Source: an uncultured Gammaproteobacteria bacterium (GTDB lineage: Bacteria; Pseudomonadota; Gammaproteobacteria; Nitrosococcales; Methylophagaceae). From it: a DNA stretch of 64,000 nt. Within the stretch, counting starts at the first letter, position 1; each line of letters opens with the position of its first letter. This document shows positions 52,548 through 62,587 of the stretch, piece after piece. The position numbers and the translations under genes were made by a program. The notes under the pieces were generated by a model, which was not told where the DNA came from, ran no database searches, and worked only from the letters and a program-made list of their open reading frames with translations. The DNA lies in assembly GCA_937900515.1 (NCBI GenBank), contig CALCCU010000113.1:1-64000 (forward strand), in the 5' to 3' direction.

Positions 52548-54314
52548 ATGACTGAAGTGCCAACAAACCATAATAGCCGTGAGCTATACAATCGACTATT
52601 AACGTATGTTAAGCCCCACTGGAATAAATTTCTGGCAGTTATAGTTGCTATGGTTATCTATGCAGGCACAGAAACTGGCTTAGCAGCACTTATGAAGCCG
52701 CTCATTGATGGTAGTTTTGTAAACCAAGATTCTGAAATAATCAAGCTCATTCCCCTTCTATTGATTGGGCTTTTCCTGATTCGTGGTTTAGCTAATTTTG
52801 TTACCACTTATGGATTAGGTTGGATTGCACGTAATGTCATAAAAAACTTACGATCAGAAATGTTTGAACGATTACTAGTATTGCCCGCATCATTTTTTGA
52901 TCAGAGTACATCAGGGCAACTTATGTCCAAACTGCTTTACGATGTAGAGCAAGTTGCCAATGCCACTACTGATGCTATTTTGACTTTAATACGTGACAGC
53001 CTAACTATTATCGGCTTAATAGTATGGATGATTTATTTAAATGGCATGCTGTCATTGATTATTTTACTTACCGTGCCATTGATTGGTTTATTAGTCTATA
53101 AAGTTAGCTCACGTTTCCGGACGATTAGTAAGAATATTCAAGACTCTATGGGTGACGTGAGTCATATCTCAAGTGAAATGATTGAAGGTCACCGCGAAGT
53201 AAAAACCTTTGGTAGTCAGAATTATGAAAACCAACGTTTTGAACAAGCTAACCAGAAAAATCGTCGCCAAAGTATGAAAATGGTCGCTACTGATGCGATC
53301 AGCCAACCCATTATTCAATTGATTACCGTACTTGGTCTCTCAGGCGTGATTTACTTAGCCACCTTGCCTGAGATGCTAGAAACGATCTCTGCGGGTAGTT
53401 TTATTTCGTTCATTACTGCTATGTTTATGATTTTGACACCACTGAAACGGTTAACTAAAATCAATTCAAAATTACAGCGTGGTATTTCAGCCTCTGAAAG
53501 TATTTTTAATTTAATTGATGAGCAAGCAGAGATTGATAATGGCACTAAAACTCTTAAAGACACACGAGGGGAAATTGAATATAAAAACGTCAATTTTAGC
53601 TATAACAATGATAACAACCTTGCTCTAGAAAAAATTTCATTTCATGCCGAACCTGGCCAAACGATCGCATTTGTCGGTCATTCAGGCAGCGGAAAGACAA
53701 CACTCGTTAGCCTACTATCTCGATTTTACCCAAGCACTTCTGGCAACATAAAAGTAGATGGTATTGATATCAATGAACTTACTCTAGCCAGTCTTCGCAA
53801 ACAAATATCATTAGTAAATCAACAAGTTGTATTATTCAACGATACTATAGCCAATAATATCGCCTACGGACACGAACAACATGTCAGTAATGATCAAATT
53901 ATCGCAGCAGCTAAAGCTGCTCACGCATGGGAGTTTATCGAACGCCTACCCGAAGGCTTAGCTACCCAAGTTGGGCAAAATGGTGTTCTATTATCAGGTG
54001 GCCAACGTCAACGTTTAGCTATTGCTCGCGCCTTATTACGCGATGCCCCTATTCTTATTCTTGATGAAGCGACCGCTTCGCTTGACTCAGAAGCTGAACG
54101 TCATATTCAATCAGCATTAGAAACACTAATAACGAATCGTACAACATTAGTTATTGCCCATCGTTTATCGACTATTGAAAAAGCTGACTTGATTGTTGTG
54201 ATGCACAATGGTCATATTATGGAAACAGGTACGCATAGAGAACTGCTAGCGAAAAATCAACACTATGCAGAGCTACATCGCCTTCAGTTTCAAGAAGAAG
54301 CTGTAAACCTCTAA
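52548..54314 (+). CDS. msbA: Lipid A export ABC transporter MsbA
   Basis: A 588-residue half-transporter: six membrane helices (about 20-315) and an ATPase domain (about 340-580) with Walker A GHSGSGKTT, the LSGGQRQRLAIARALL signature, ILDEATASLDS and an H-loop His (VIAHRLST). It flips lipid A-core across the inner membrane. lpxK follows after 3 bases, the conserved msbA-lpxK pairing. Confidence 0.96.
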   Translation: MTEVPTNHNSRELYNRLLTYVKPHWNKFLAVIVAMVIYAGTETGLAALMKPLIDGSFVNQDSEIIKLIPLLLIGLFLIRGLANFVTTYGLGWIARNVIKNLRSEMFERLLVLPASFFDQSTSGQLMSKLLYDVEQVANATTDAILTLIRDSLTIIGLIVWMIYLNGMLSLIILLTVPLIGLLVYKVSSRFRTISKNIQDSMGDVSHISSEMIEGHREVKTFGSQNYENQRFEQANQKNRRQSMKMVATDAISQPIIQLITVLGLSGVIYLATLPEMLETISAGSFISFITAMFMILTPLKRLTKINSKLQRGISASESIFNLIDEQAEIDNGTKTLKDTRGEIEYKNVNFSYNNDNNLALEKISFHAEPGQTIAFVGHSGSGKTTLVSLLSRFYPSTSGNIKVDGIDINELTLASLRKQISLVNQQVVLFNDTIANNIAYGHEQHVSNDQIIAAAKAAHAWEFIERLPEGLATQVGQNGVLLSGGQRQRLAIARALLRDAPILILDEATASLDSEAERHIQSALETLITNRTTLVIAHRLSTIEKADLIVVMHNGHIMETGTHRELLAKNQHYAELHRLQFQEEAVNL

Positions 54315-54317
54315 CTA

Positions 54318-55304
54318 ATGACTGGCTTAGAAAGGTCCTGGTACCAACCTCAGCCTATTCGCTGGCTGCTAGCACCATTATCATGGCTATATAGAGCTAT
54401 TATTGCACTAAGATATTATATGTATCAGAGAGGACTATTTAAATCCTCTTCCCTATCAGTACCAGTCATTATCGTCGGCAATATCACCGTGGGTGGAACA
54501 GGGAAAACTCCCACAGTAATATGGTTGGCCAAACAGTTAAAACAAGCAGGGTACAAACCCGGGATTATTAGCCGAGGTTATGGTGGTAAAGCCGCCGAAC
54601 AACCTATCATTGTCTCGGAAGCGAGTATTGCTAGTGATGTAGGTGATGAACCTGTTATTATTCACCGTCAAGCAGCATGTCCAATGGTCGTTGGTTCTAA
54701 GCGTGTTGCAGCAGGCCAGATGTTACTTACCAACTATGATTGCGATGTCATTATCAGTGACGATGGTTTGCAACACTATGCACTAAACCGAGATATTGAA
54801 ATTGTTGTAATTGATGGGCAACGTGGTTTCGGTAACCAATACTGTCTACCCGCAGGTCCTTTAAGAGAACCTCTATCGCGCTTAGAACAGGTTCACTTTA
54901 TTATTCATAATGGCAGCCCTACTGCGGTGCAGTACAATATGACATTGACTCAACAGCAAGCAGTTAACCTTTCAGACCCAAAAATATCAAAACCATTAGC
55001 TGAATTTGAACAAACCGAAGTTCATGCTGTAGCAGGCATTGGTAATCCACAGCGTTTTTTTGACCAACTCATAACTCAGAAAATGATAGTAACGCCTCAC
55101 CCTTTTGCAGATCATCATCCTTTTGAACCGAGCGATCTCGATTTTGGTGATCAGAAACAAATATTAATGACTGAAAAAGATGCGGTAAAATGCCACCATT
55201 TTGCACATAAAAATATGTGGTATGTACCGATTGAAGCTACAATAAGCGGTAAACTAAGCAAATATTTATTAGACACTTTAGCAGGACTTTCTCGCCATGG
55301 ATAA
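54318..55304 (+). CDS. lpxK: Tetraacyldisaccharide 4'-kinase LpxK
   Basis: A 328-residue membrane-bound kinase that adds the 4'-phosphate to the lipid A precursor. Walker [13 protein letters not shown] (about 55-66), SRGYGGK (about 91-97), DVGDEPVII and [11 protein letters not shown] are LpxK hallmarks. An N-terminal hydrophobic stretch (about 15-35) tethers it to the inner membrane. Overlaps the Trm112-like gene by 8 bases. Confidence 0.96.
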   Translation: MTGLERSWYQPQPIRWLLAPLSWLYRAIIALRYYMYQRGLFKSSSLSVPVIIVGNITVGGTGKTPTVIWLAKQLKQAGYKPGIISRGYGGKAAEQPIIVSEASIASDVGDEPVIIHRQAACPMVVGSKRVAAGQMLLTNYDCDVIISDDGLQHYALNRDIEIVVIDGQRGFGNQYCLPAGPLREPLSRLEQVHFIIHNGSPTAVQYNMTLTQQQAVNLSDPKISKPLAEFEQTEVHAVAGIGNPQRFFDQLITQKMIVTPHPFADHHPFEPSDLDFGDQKQILMTEKDAVKCHHFAHKNMWYVPIEATISGKLSKYLLDTLAGLSRHG

Positions 55305-55470
55305 AACATTACTCGACATTCTCGCTTGCCCTAGTTGCAAAAGCACGCTGACTTATAAAAAGTCAGAACAAGAATTAGTCTGTGCGGCTTGCCGTCTAGC
55401 CTACCCTATCCGTGACGACATTCCAGTCATGTTAGCGGATGAAGCGAGACAACTAACAGCTGACGAGTAA
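55297..55470 (+). CDS. ycaR: Trm112-like zinc-finger protein (YcaR family, UPF0434)
   Basis: 57 residues: [18 protein letters not shown], then [18 protein letters not shown], so two CxxC pairs (Cys11/14 and Cys29/32) that bind zinc. Matches the small Trm112-like YcaR proteins encoded between lpxK and kdsB in E. coli. In eukaryotes and archaea Trm112 partners methyltransferases; the role here is unknown. Starts within the lpxK end, 4 bases from kdsB. Confidence 0.93.
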   Translation: MDKTLLDILACPSCKSTLTYKKSEQELVCAACRLAYPIRDDIPVMLADEARQLTADE

Positions 55471-55474
55471 TCGC

Positions 55475-56233
55475 ATGACTTTTAAAATTGTTATTCCTGC
55501 ACGTTATGCATCAACTCGACTACCTGGTAAACCACTTTTAGATATAGCCGGAAAGCCAATGATTCAGCATGTTTACGAACGTGCGCAGGAAAGTGCTGCC
55601 AATGAAATTATCATTGCAACAGATAATGAAAAGATAAGAGACGTGGCGCAAGGGTTTGGTGCTGATGTTTGCCTCACCAAAGCTGACCACCCTTCAGGTA
55701 CTGACCGTTTGGCAGAAGTAGCTTCTGTAAGAGGTTTTGCTGATGATGAAATTATCGTTAATGTGCAGGGAGATGAACCCTGTTTACCAGCGGCTCTTAT
55801 CAACCAAGTAGCCAATGATTTACAACATCATTCAGATGCTGATATTGCAACCTTATACAGCCAAATCACTCAGGAAAAACAAGTTTTCGATCCGAATGTA
55901 GTTAAGGTTGTGATGGATGGCCAAGGGTATGCACTCTATTTTAGTCGCGCCCCTATTCCATGGATGAGGGATCACTTCGACAAAGAATCTTCTTTGCCAC
56001 CCGAACTGCCGCACTATCGGCATATAGGTTTATATGCTTATAGGGCTAGCTTTCTCAAGCATTACGCGGAATTAACACCCTGCGTGCTGGAGGTGGAAGA
56101 GTCTTTAGAACAATTACGCGCAATGTACCATGGTAAAAGAATTCACATGAGTCCAGCCCAAATATCTACTGGCCACGGCGTTGATACACAAGCTGATCTT
56201 GATGAAGTAAGAAAGCTATTAGAAACCCACTAA
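55475..56233 (+). CDS. kdsB: 3-deoxy-manno-octulosonate cytidylyltransferase KdsB
   Basis: A 252-residue nucleotidyltransferase that activates Kdo with CTP for LPS core synthesis. Typical blocks: IPARYASTRLPGKPL (about 6-20), NVQGDEP (about 91-97) and RAPIPWMRD; HIGLYAYRASFL lies in the C-terminal half. Length normal. Last gene of the exbB-kdsB run. Confidence 0.97.
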   Translation: MTFKIVIPARYASTRLPGKPLLDIAGKPMIQHVYERAQESAANEIIIATDNEKIRDVAQGFGADVCLTKADHPSGTDRLAEVASVRGFADDEIIVNVQGDEPCLPAALINQVANDLQHHSDADIATLYSQITQEKQVFDPNVVKVVMDGQGYALYFSRAPIPWMRDHFDKESSLPPELPHYRHIGLYAYRASFLKHYAELTPCVLEVEESLEQLRAMYHGKRIHMSPAQISTGHGVDTQADLDEVRKLLETH

Positions 56234-56274
56234 TCTACTAAAGACCTATAATTAAGCGAATAACTTTAGTAGAT
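56233..56274. terminator. Hairpin between convergent kdsB and the rne operon
   Basis: ATCTACTAAAG (56233-56243) is perfectly inverted at 56264-56274 as CTTTAGTAGAT, with a 20-base loop. It overlaps the kdsB stop, sits 17 bases from the end of the convergent gene, and could serve both strands. The flanking T/A runs are short. Confidence 0.5.
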
Positions 56275-56291
56275 TTCAACAGCCTATAAGC

Positions 56292-56579
56292 TTAGGGTAA
56301 AATCTGTTTCACTAATAATATATCAATACCGACAGCAAGCATATCGCTATGCAGCTCGCCCTCACCATCAAATACTGGCAGTATATAAGTAACCGGCACG
56401 GTACGATGCCCTTCCCCATACTGTGAAGCTTGGATACTTGTATCAGGGTTTAACACTTGTAAAACTAAGCTACACTCATCCAGTAACTCAATAATTTCAC
56501 ACTCATGCCCCTGATAAACAACTTGCTGCCCCAATAAGGCCAGCAAGTGTTGACGGTCAAATTTATTATTCGCTGACAT
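56292..56579 (-). CDS. Conserved-looking small protein downstream of rne, unknown
   Basis: 95 residues with a mixed alpha/beta, slightly acidic make-up ([48 protein letters not shown]). No signal or membrane segment. The protein looks like a small OB- or SH3-type beta barrel, but that is a guess. It overlaps the rne end by 14 bases, so it is translated with RNase E and may bind RNA or the degradosome. Family not recognised. Confidence 0.7.
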   Translation of the reverse strand: MSANNKFDRQHLLALLGQQVVYQGHECEIIELLDECSLVLQVLNPDTSIQASQYGEGHRTVPVTYILPVFDGEGELHSDMLAVGIDILLVKQILP

Positions 56580-59190
56580 CTTCGACAGGCTTCACTTTCC
56601 TAGGAGCACGCCTTCTGGGTGCTTTCTTCTCTTCATTATCGACTGATGCAGGTTTTTTGTCACCCCCATCAACAGAAGAACTTAGCGCTACAGCCTCTTG
56701 CTTATCTTTACTTGGGGCGCGTCTTCTCGGTGCTTTTTTCTCTTCATTATCTGCTGATGCAGAGGTTTGATTACCATTATCAACTGAAGAACTTGGCGCT
56801 ACAGTATCTTGCTTATCTTTACTTGGAGCACGTCTTCTCGGTGCTTTTTTCTCTGCATTCTCTGCTGGTGCAGGATTTTGATTACCATTATCAACTGAAG
56901 AACTTGGCGCTACAGTATCTTGCTTATCTTTACTTGGAGCACGTCTTCGGTTATTTGGCGATGATGGAGAGCGTGGACGACGTGGCTTATTAGAAGCTGT
57001 TTTTTCAGCAGGCGGTGTATTACCATTCACTTCCACTACTGGTTCAGCGGGTACTAAATTACCATTAACTTCAGGCTCTACAGCTTTAGGTATTGCATTA
57101 CCGTCTACTTCCTTTTTCTCTGGTGGAAGTTTATTGCCTGCGTCATCTGGAATATTGACGTTAACATCATTGCGTGGACGACGACGTCGTCCTCCCCGAC
57201 GAGAACGTTTCGCATTCAGGTTTTGTGCATTTTCACCATCTTCATTTCTGCGCTGTTTTTTGTCTGAATTTGTTTCAACTGACTGATTATCGTTACCTCG
57301 TTCCGTAACCTTATTTTGTTCAGTCCCATTGTTTGATTCCGCGCGACGACGAGGCCCTCTACGGTTATTATTACGGTTATTGCGAGGGCGTCTTACTTGC
57401 TCTTGTTGTGAATTTTCTTCTGCTTTTTGATTAGACTTATTAGCAGTAGTTTCTTCTACCTCAGCGGCAACTTCATCAGCAGGTTTACCTGTTAACACAT
57501 TCAACAATCGTTTTAATAAATTCGGTTTCTTGGCTTCAACTGTTTTAACTACTTCTACAGTACTAGTCTTATCAGCTACTGGCGCAGGAGCGGCCGGAGA
57601 AACACCTTTAACAGCAGCTTGTTCAACTACAGGTTTATCACGTAAAGCTTCAGGCACTTCAGGCTCAGGTGAGACCATAAGATGGTGGCTGACTTCATTA
57701 ACTTCGCTACCTTCTTTAATACGCTCAATATCAAAATGCGGTGTATCAAGGTGTGGGTTTGGAATTAATAATAATTTAACATTTTGGCGACGTTCAATGG
57801 CTTCCAATTGCACACGTTTTTCATTCAACATGAAGGTTGCAACTGAAATAGGTAACTGAACCACAAGCTGTGAAATACGATCTTTAGTCGCTTCATCCTC
57901 AACCAAGCGTAATACAGCTAATCCTAGCGATTGAACACCACGAACATGCCCCAACCCGCCACAACGAGGGCAGACTTCTTCATGAGCATCACCTAATGAA
58001 GGACGAATACGCTGGCGAGACATTTCAAGTAAACCGAACCGAGAAATTCTGCCAACTTGTACGCGAGCACGGTCAGACTTCAAATGATCACGTAATTTAT
58101 TTTCGACTTCACGCTGATGTTTTGTTGGCCCCATATCGATGAAATCGATAACAACTAAACCACCTAAATCTCGAATGCGTAATTGGCGAGCAATCTCTTC
58201 AGCGGCTTCAAGGTTAGTATTAAAGGCTGTTTCTTCAATGTCTCCCCCTTTATTAGCACGAGCAGAGTTAACATCAATAGAAATAAGCGCTTCTGTCGGG
58301 TCAATAACTAAAGCACCGCCAGAAGGTAAACGCACTTCATGGCGGAAAGCAGTTTCAATCTGACTTTCAACTTGATAGCGTGTAAATAGTGGAACTTTGT
58401 CTTGATATAACTTGAATTTGTTTAGTTCATGCGGCATAACCATGCGCATGAAGTCATAACCTGTTTGGTAAACATCAGGAGAATCAACCAATATCTCACC
58501 GATATCTTTACGTAAATAATCACGTAGAGCTCGAATGATAATGTTGCTTTCTTGATAGACTAAAAACGGCGCTTTACGCTCTTTATTAGCATTATCGATA
58601 GCAGTCCATAACTGCACCAGATACTCTAAATCCCACTGTAATTCTTCAGCTTGTTTTCCTACGCCAGCGGTACGAACAATCATACCCATGCCTTCAGGCA
58701 CCTCTAATGAGCGTAATGCTTCTTGTAATTCAGCGCGTTCCTCACCTTCAATGCGACGTGAAATACCACCAGCACGCGGGCTATTTGGCATTAAAACAAG
58801 GTAGCGACCTGCAAGACTGATAAATGTTGTTAGTGCTGCGCCTTTATTGCCTCGCTCTTCTTTGTCTACCTGAACAACGAGTTCTTGACCAACGGAAAGT
58901 ACATCTTGAACATTAATTCGTCCAGATGATTCACCATTTTTTTTGTTTGATGTTTTGAAGTATTCTTTTGAAATTTCTTTTAAGGAAAGAAAACCTTGTC
59001 TTTCAGAACCATATTCAACAAAAACAGCCTCTAGGCTCGGCTCAATTCGCGTGATTTTTCCTTTGTAGATATTACCTTTTTTTTGCTCTCTAGATGGAAT
59101 TGCAATATCCAAATCGAACAAGCGTTGGCCGTCGACCATCGCTACACGCAACTCTTCTTCATTTGTTGCGTTAATTAAAATTCTTTTCAT
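56566..59190 (-). CDS. rne: Ribonuclease E
   Basis: An 874-residue endonuclease that starts most mRNA decay and processes rRNA/tRNA. N-terminal S1 domain (about 38-120), 5' sensor and DNase I-like region; catalytic Asp residues in ISIDVNSA and VVIDFIDMG (about 300 and 345); zinc-link CPRCGG (about 403-408). The C-terminal half (about 530-874) is disordered with Arg-rich stretches ([27 protein letters not shown]) and ends in three near-identical 37-residue repeats. A hairpin covers its ribosome site. Confidence 0.96.
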   Translation of the reverse strand: MKRILINATNEEELRVAMVDGQRLFDLDIAIPSREQKKGNIYKGKITRIEPSLEAVFVEYGSERQGFLSLKEISKEYFKTSNKKNGESSGRINVQDVLSVGQELVVQVDKEERGNKGAALTTFISLAGRYLVLMPNSPRAGGISRRIEGEERAELQEALRSLEVPEGMGMIVRTAGVGKQAEELQWDLEYLVQLWTAIDNANKERKAPFLVYQESNIIIRALRDYLRKDIGEILVDSPDVYQTGYDFMRMVMPHELNKFKLYQDKVPLFTRYQVESQIETAFRHEVRLPSGGALVIDPTEALISIDVNSARANKGGDIEETAFNTNLEAAEEIARQLRIRDLGGLVVIDFIDMGPTKHQREVENKLRDHLKSDRARVQVGRISRFGLLEMSRQRIRPSLGDAHEEVCPRCGGLGHVRGVQSLGLAVLRLVEDEATKDRISQLVVQLPISVATFMLNEKRVQLEAIERRQNVKLLLIPNPHLDTPHFDIERIKEGSEVNEVSHHLMVSPEPEVPEALRDKPVVEQAAVKGVSPAAPAPVADKTSTVEVVKTVEAKKPNLLKRLLNVLTGKPADEVAAEVEETTANKSNQKAEENSQQEQVRRPRNNRNNNRRGPRRRAESNNGTEQNKVTERGNDNQSVETNSDKKQRRNEDGENAQNLNAKRSRRGGRRRRPRNDVNVNIPDDAGNKLPPEKKEVDGNAIPKAVEPEVNGNLVPAEPVVEVNGNTPPAEKTASNKPRRPRSPSSPNNRRRAPSKDKQDTVAPSSSVDNGNQNPAPAENAEKKAPRRRAPSKDKQDTVAPSSSVDNGNQTSASADNEEKKAPRRRAPSKDKQEAVALSSSVDGGDKKPASVDNEEKKAPRRRAPRKVKPVEDVSE
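56602..56949 (-). repeat. Tandem 111-bp repeats in the rne tail
   Basis: Three full 111-bp units (56839-56949, 56728-56838, 56617-56727) and a partial fourth (56602-56616). Each encodes [10 protein letters not shown]...VDNGNQ...EKKAP. The first two units share long stretches of identical DNA; the third has diverged more ([15 protein letters not shown]). This suggests recent tandem growth and possible copy-number variation. Confidence 0.92.
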
Positions 59191-59772
59191 TTATAACCTC
59201 ATTATTGAGGCTCGCACACAGTTTTCCTTGCTATAGCAAGATACTACATCACCTGGGTTCAGGCTTAAGAAGGACAACCAGTCTCTCGTTTCGTACTGCA
59301 ATTAATAATGACAACGCGTCTTACGTTTGCGCATTGCTTTAACCTACATATTGGCTTTAATTCTTATTATTTTTAATTAAATACCATTACCACTTTTACT
59401 CGCGGTAGCTCTGTTTTCAATATCGGCGCTTTCACCCCTTGGCTAAGCTGGCCTGATACCTACTATTAATTACGCTGTGTTTGTCCTGTCTGATGTATCG
59501 TTATCACCTAGACATGCGAACCTGACTTACTCTATATGCTCATAATTGAGCCCAACACACATGACACATTAACTGTTCATCACATGCTTAAATCTAATAC
59601 TTGGGTTTTTACTGCATCTACTCCCGTAATTACTAATATTTCGGAAGGAGCGGCTTACCACTTCTAGGTCATCTCAAAATGCAGGTATACTAGATACACT
59701 ACAAACAGACAGGCCAACGTCAGAATATAACAGTCCTTCGACTTATCAGCAATAGTAGACATTAATTATTTT
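59191..59772. promoter_or_regulatory. rne 5' leader and rne-rluC divergent region
   Basis: 582 bases without a gene. Read as rne mRNA, the leader has three small hairpins next to the start: CCTCA-ATAA-TGAGG (59198-59211), in which TGAGG is the ribosome site 6 bases before the ATG; CTTGCTATAGCAAG (59227-59240, perfect palindrome); and CCTG-AACC-CAGG (59252-59263). RNase E controls its own synthesis through such a leader in E. coli, so autoregulation is likely. Toward rluC, TATACT at 59686-59691 could be a -10 box but lacks a good -35. No clear ribosome site precedes rluC. Confidence 0.6.
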
Positions 59773-60735
59773 ATGAGCACTTCCGATAGCAACAAATCCT
59801 TTTCCGTTCAGTTTATCGATATTTCAGCCGCGCAAGCTGGGCAAAGGATTGATAATTTTTTACTTACTCTCGAAAAAGGAGTACCTAAAAGTCGTATTTA
59901 TCGTGCTATTCGCAAAGGCGAAGTGCGAGTCAATAAAGGCCGAATAAAGCAAACCTATAAAATTCAAACCGGCGACTCAATTCGCGTTCCACCACTGCAT
60001 ACTACTGACAAAGTGGTAATGACAACTGTAAACGATCATGTAAGAAAGCAATTAACCGAAGCAATTATATTTGAAGATGAGCACTTACTTGCTCTGAATA
60101 AACCGCCAGGCCTAGCAGTTCATGCCGGAAGTAATATTGATCAAGGTATTATTGAAAGCCTCCGAATCATTCGTTCTGAATTACCTTATCTAGAATTAGT
60201 TCATCGCTTAGATCGTGATACGTCAGGTTGTTTGTTATTAGCTAAAAGCCGCGAATCACTGCTCAACCTTCAGCAGCAAATGATCAGCCACAACATTGAT
60301 AAGCGTTACTTAACCTTGCTAAGAGGTTATTGGGATAAAGAAGAACGGTTAATTGAACAGTCCTTACAAAAAAATACCGTCTCATCTGGAGAACGAATGG
60401 TCCGTGTTGATCCAGAGGGCAAGTATGCAAAAACTATTTTTGTGCCATTAGAGACATATTCAAAAGCTCAGCTAACAGAAGTCATCTTATTCACTGGTCG
60501 AACTCATCAAATCCGTGTCCACAGCGCTTATATGAATCATCCTGTTGCTGGAGATGATAAATATGGTCAGCGTAATTTTAATCGAGATATGAGAAAACTG
60601 GGCCTAAAACGTATGTTTTTACATTCATGGAAACTAGGTATCACTCATCCCATCACTAACCAACCACTATTGTTAGAGGCCCCTCTGCCAGTCCAGCTTG
60701 ATAATGTTCTTGCTAAATTGAGGCAAGCATCATGA
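59773..60735 (+). CDS. rluC: 23S rRNA pseudouridine synthase RluC
   Basis: A 320-residue enzyme with an N-terminal S4 RNA-binding domain (about 15-75; RIDNFLLTLEKGVPKSRIYRAIRKGEVRVNKGR) and an RluA-family catalytic domain (about 88-300) with the Asp in HRLDRDTSGCLL. RluC makes pseudouridines 955, 2504 and 2580 of 23S rRNA in E. coli. Its divergent position from rne is the conserved enterobacterial arrangement, supporting RluC over RluD. Overlaps the next gene by 4 bases. Confidence 0.95.
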   Translation: MSTSDSNKSFSVQFIDISAAQAGQRIDNFLLTLEKGVPKSRIYRAIRKGEVRVNKGRIKQTYKIQTGDSIRVPPLHTTDKVVMTTVNDHVRKQLTEAIIFEDEHLLALNKPPGLAVHAGSNIDQGIIESLRIIRSELPYLELVHRLDRDTSGCLLLAKSRESLLNLQQQMISHNIDKRYLTLLRGYWDKEERLIEQSLQKNTVSSGERMVRVDPEGKYAKTIFVPLETYSKAQLTEVILFTGRTHQIRVHSAYMNHPVAGDDKYGQRNFNRDMRKLGLKRMFLHSWKLGITHPITNQPLLLEAPLPVQLDNVLAKLRQAS

Positions 60736-61391
60736 GACAGTATGAGCTAATCGTATTTGATTGGGATGGAACCTTGATGGATTCCACAGGGCATATCGTC
60801 AAATGTATGCAACAAGCTATAGCTGAATTAAAGCTTCCTCCACTTGAAAATTCAGCTGTCAGCCATATTATAGGTTTAGGTCTAAATGAAGCAACCCAGG
60901 CTCTTTATCCTGGTATTGATGCCCAAACCACAGATGCTTTGGCGGATGAATATAGAAGAATTTGGTTACAAAACCCTCATGACACCCCTCTGTTTGATAA
61001 TGCTAAAAACCTTCTTACTCGACTCAACCACCAAGAATATTTTCTTGGTGTCGCTACAGGGAAAAGCCGTAAGGGTCTAAATAAGGTATTAGAAAGCTCC
61101 GAGCTGACTTCTTTATTCCATGCAACACGCTGTGCTGATGAATGCCATTCAAAACCACACCCGCAGATGATAGAAGAGTTGATTGATTACTGTGGTGTCA
61201 TGCCAAATAAAACACTGATGATTGGCGACACAGAATATGACTTACAAATGGCTCATAATGCTGGCGCTGATAGTTTAGCAATCAGCCATGGCGCACATGG
61301 GATTGAAACATTAGAAGCCTGTCGACCTCAAGCAATCGTCGATGACTTGTTTCAAGTAGAACACTGGCTCAATAACTTGTCGTGCAGTTAA
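60732..61391 (+). CDS. HAD-family phosphatase, phosphoglycolate phosphatase-like
   Basis: A 219-residue HAD hydrolase: motif I DWDGTLMDS (Asp nucleophile, about residues 9-17), cap domain (about 20-90), motif II ATGK (about 113-116), motif III Lys in SKPHP and motif IV GDTEYDLQMAHNAG. It resembles Gph/YieH-type phosphatases often found downstream of rluC; the substrate is not certain. Co-translated with rluC. Confidence 0.9.
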   Translation: MRQYELIVFDWDGTLMDSTGHIVKCMQQAIAELKLPPLENSAVSHIIGLGLNEATQALYPGIDAQTTDALADEYRRIWLQNPHDTPLFDNAKNLLTRLNHQEYFLGVATGKSRKGLNKVLESSELTSLFHATRCADECHSKPHPQMIEELIDYCGVMPNKTLMIGDTEYDLQMAHNAGADSLAISHGAHGIETLEACRPQAIVDDLFQVEHWLNNLSCS

Positions 61392-61498
61392 GGTTATGAT
61401 TTACTGCACCAACTTGAACACTGACGAATTTGGAAAATAATATGGCGACATTTGGCGACTTTCCACCATCCTCTGCCAATAGTAATAAGGAAAAAACT

Positions 61499-62431
61499 AT
61501 GAGTGAACAAACGAATTGGGAGCGCAAGGTATTGGAAGACCTTGCCTTCTCAGCATTAAATGAACAACGTAAAAGTCGCCGTTGGGGCTATGTATTTAAA
61601 GGATTAATGTTCTTATACTTAATGGCTGTATTGCTATTAATGATGCAGTCAAACGAACTACCTGCTGATACTACAAAACATACAGCCTTAGTTGAAATTA
61701 ACGGTGTCATCGCTGCTGACGCTGATGCTAATGCCGATACGATTGTGACCGGCATTCGTAATGCATTTGATAATAAGAACGCTCAAGGCCTTATCCTTAG
61801 GATGAATACACCTGGTGGTAGTCCAGTTCAATCAGGCATCATCAATGATGAAATCAAACGATTACAATTAACTCGTCCCGAATTCCCTGTTTATGCAGTC
61901 ATTCAAGATGTCTGTGCATCAGGCGGTTATTATATTGCTGCTGCTGCCAAAGAAATTTATGCCGATAAAGCGAGTATCGTTGGATCAATTGGTGTTCGCA
62001 TGGATAGTTTTGGTTTTACTAATGTTATCGAAAAAATAGGCGTTGAACGTCGTTCATTAACAGCAGGAGAAAACAAAGCATTTTTAGACCCGTTTCTTCC
62101 TCTAAGAGATCAAGATGTAAAGCATGCTCATGCTATGCTTAATAATATTCATCAGCAGTTTATCGATGTAGTCAAAGCGGGCCGAGGCGATCGGTTAGCC
62201 GATGACCATCGTTTATTCACAGGTTTATTCTGGTCAGGTGAACAAGCATTATCATTAGGACTTGTAGATGGTCTGGCTAGTAGCAGTAAGGTCGCTCGCG
62301 AGATGATCGGCGCAGAAGATATTATTGATTATACGCCTCGACCAGACTACCTAGATCGTTTCGCAGGCAAGTTGGGTGCAACGATCAATCAAACACTATT
62401 TCAATCTAGTGCTATAGGAGGGTTACGTTAA
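61499..62431 (+). CDS. sppA: S49-family signal peptide peptidase (SppA-type)
   Basis: A 310-residue protein with one N-terminal membrane helix (about 30-50) and a single S49 peptidase domain (about 65-280). Catalytic Ser lies in DVCASGGYYIAAAA and the general-base Lys in AGENKAFLDPF; LRMNTPGGSP is also typical. Size matches the short single-domain form, not the 67-kDa E. coli SppA. The frame is open from 61430, with an ATG at 61442, but AAGG 8 bases before the ATG at 61499 and the start MSEQTNWER favour the shorter version. Confidence 0.92.
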   Translation: MSEQTNWERKVLEDLAFSALNEQRKSRRWGYVFKGLMFLYLMAVLLLMMQSNELPADTTKHTALVEINGVIAADADANADTIVTGIRNAFDNKNAQGLILRMNTPGGSPVQSGIINDEIKRLQLTRPEFPVYAVIQDVCASGGYYIAAAAKEIYADKASIVGSIGVRMDSFGFTNVIEKIGVERRSLTAGENKAFLDPFLPLRDQDVKHAHAMLNNIHQQFIDVVKAGRGDRLADDHRLFTGLFWSGEQALSLGLVDGLASSSKVAREMIGAEDIIDYTPRPDYLDRFAGKLGATINQTLFQSSAIGGLR

Positions 62432-62433
62432 TT

Positions 62434-62583
62434 ATGTCAGAACTACAAAATGAACTTACCGAACAGCAACGTGAAAAACGAGAAGAATTATTCCGCTATA
62501 CTGATCGTTCTCATCCCATGATAGAAGAATTATTCAAGCTAAATGATGAGTCTTCTCAATCAGATAATGTTCTACAAGGCTGA
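62434..62583 (+). CDS. Small charged protein between sppA and the HDOD gene, unknown
   Basis: A 49-residue ORF, ATG at 62434, TGA at 62581. GGAGGG lies about 11 bases upstream, and the ORF starts 2 bases after sppA ends. Its stop is 4 bases before the HDOD ATG, so it fits the operon exactly. It is highly charged and helical at first (LTEQQREKREELFRY), with TDRSHPMIEELFKL after it. No family recognised. Real by position and ribosome site; function unknown. Confidence 0.6.
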   Translation: MSELQNELTEQQREKREELFRYTDRSHPMIEELFKLNDESSQSDNVLQG

Positions 62584-62587
62584 TATT

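Noticed and set aside
59191-59772. Possible tRNA or other ncRNA gene in the longest gene-free stretch
   Set aside because: No cloverleaf, CCA end or terminator was seen; the hairpins near 59200-59263 are better explained as the rne leader.
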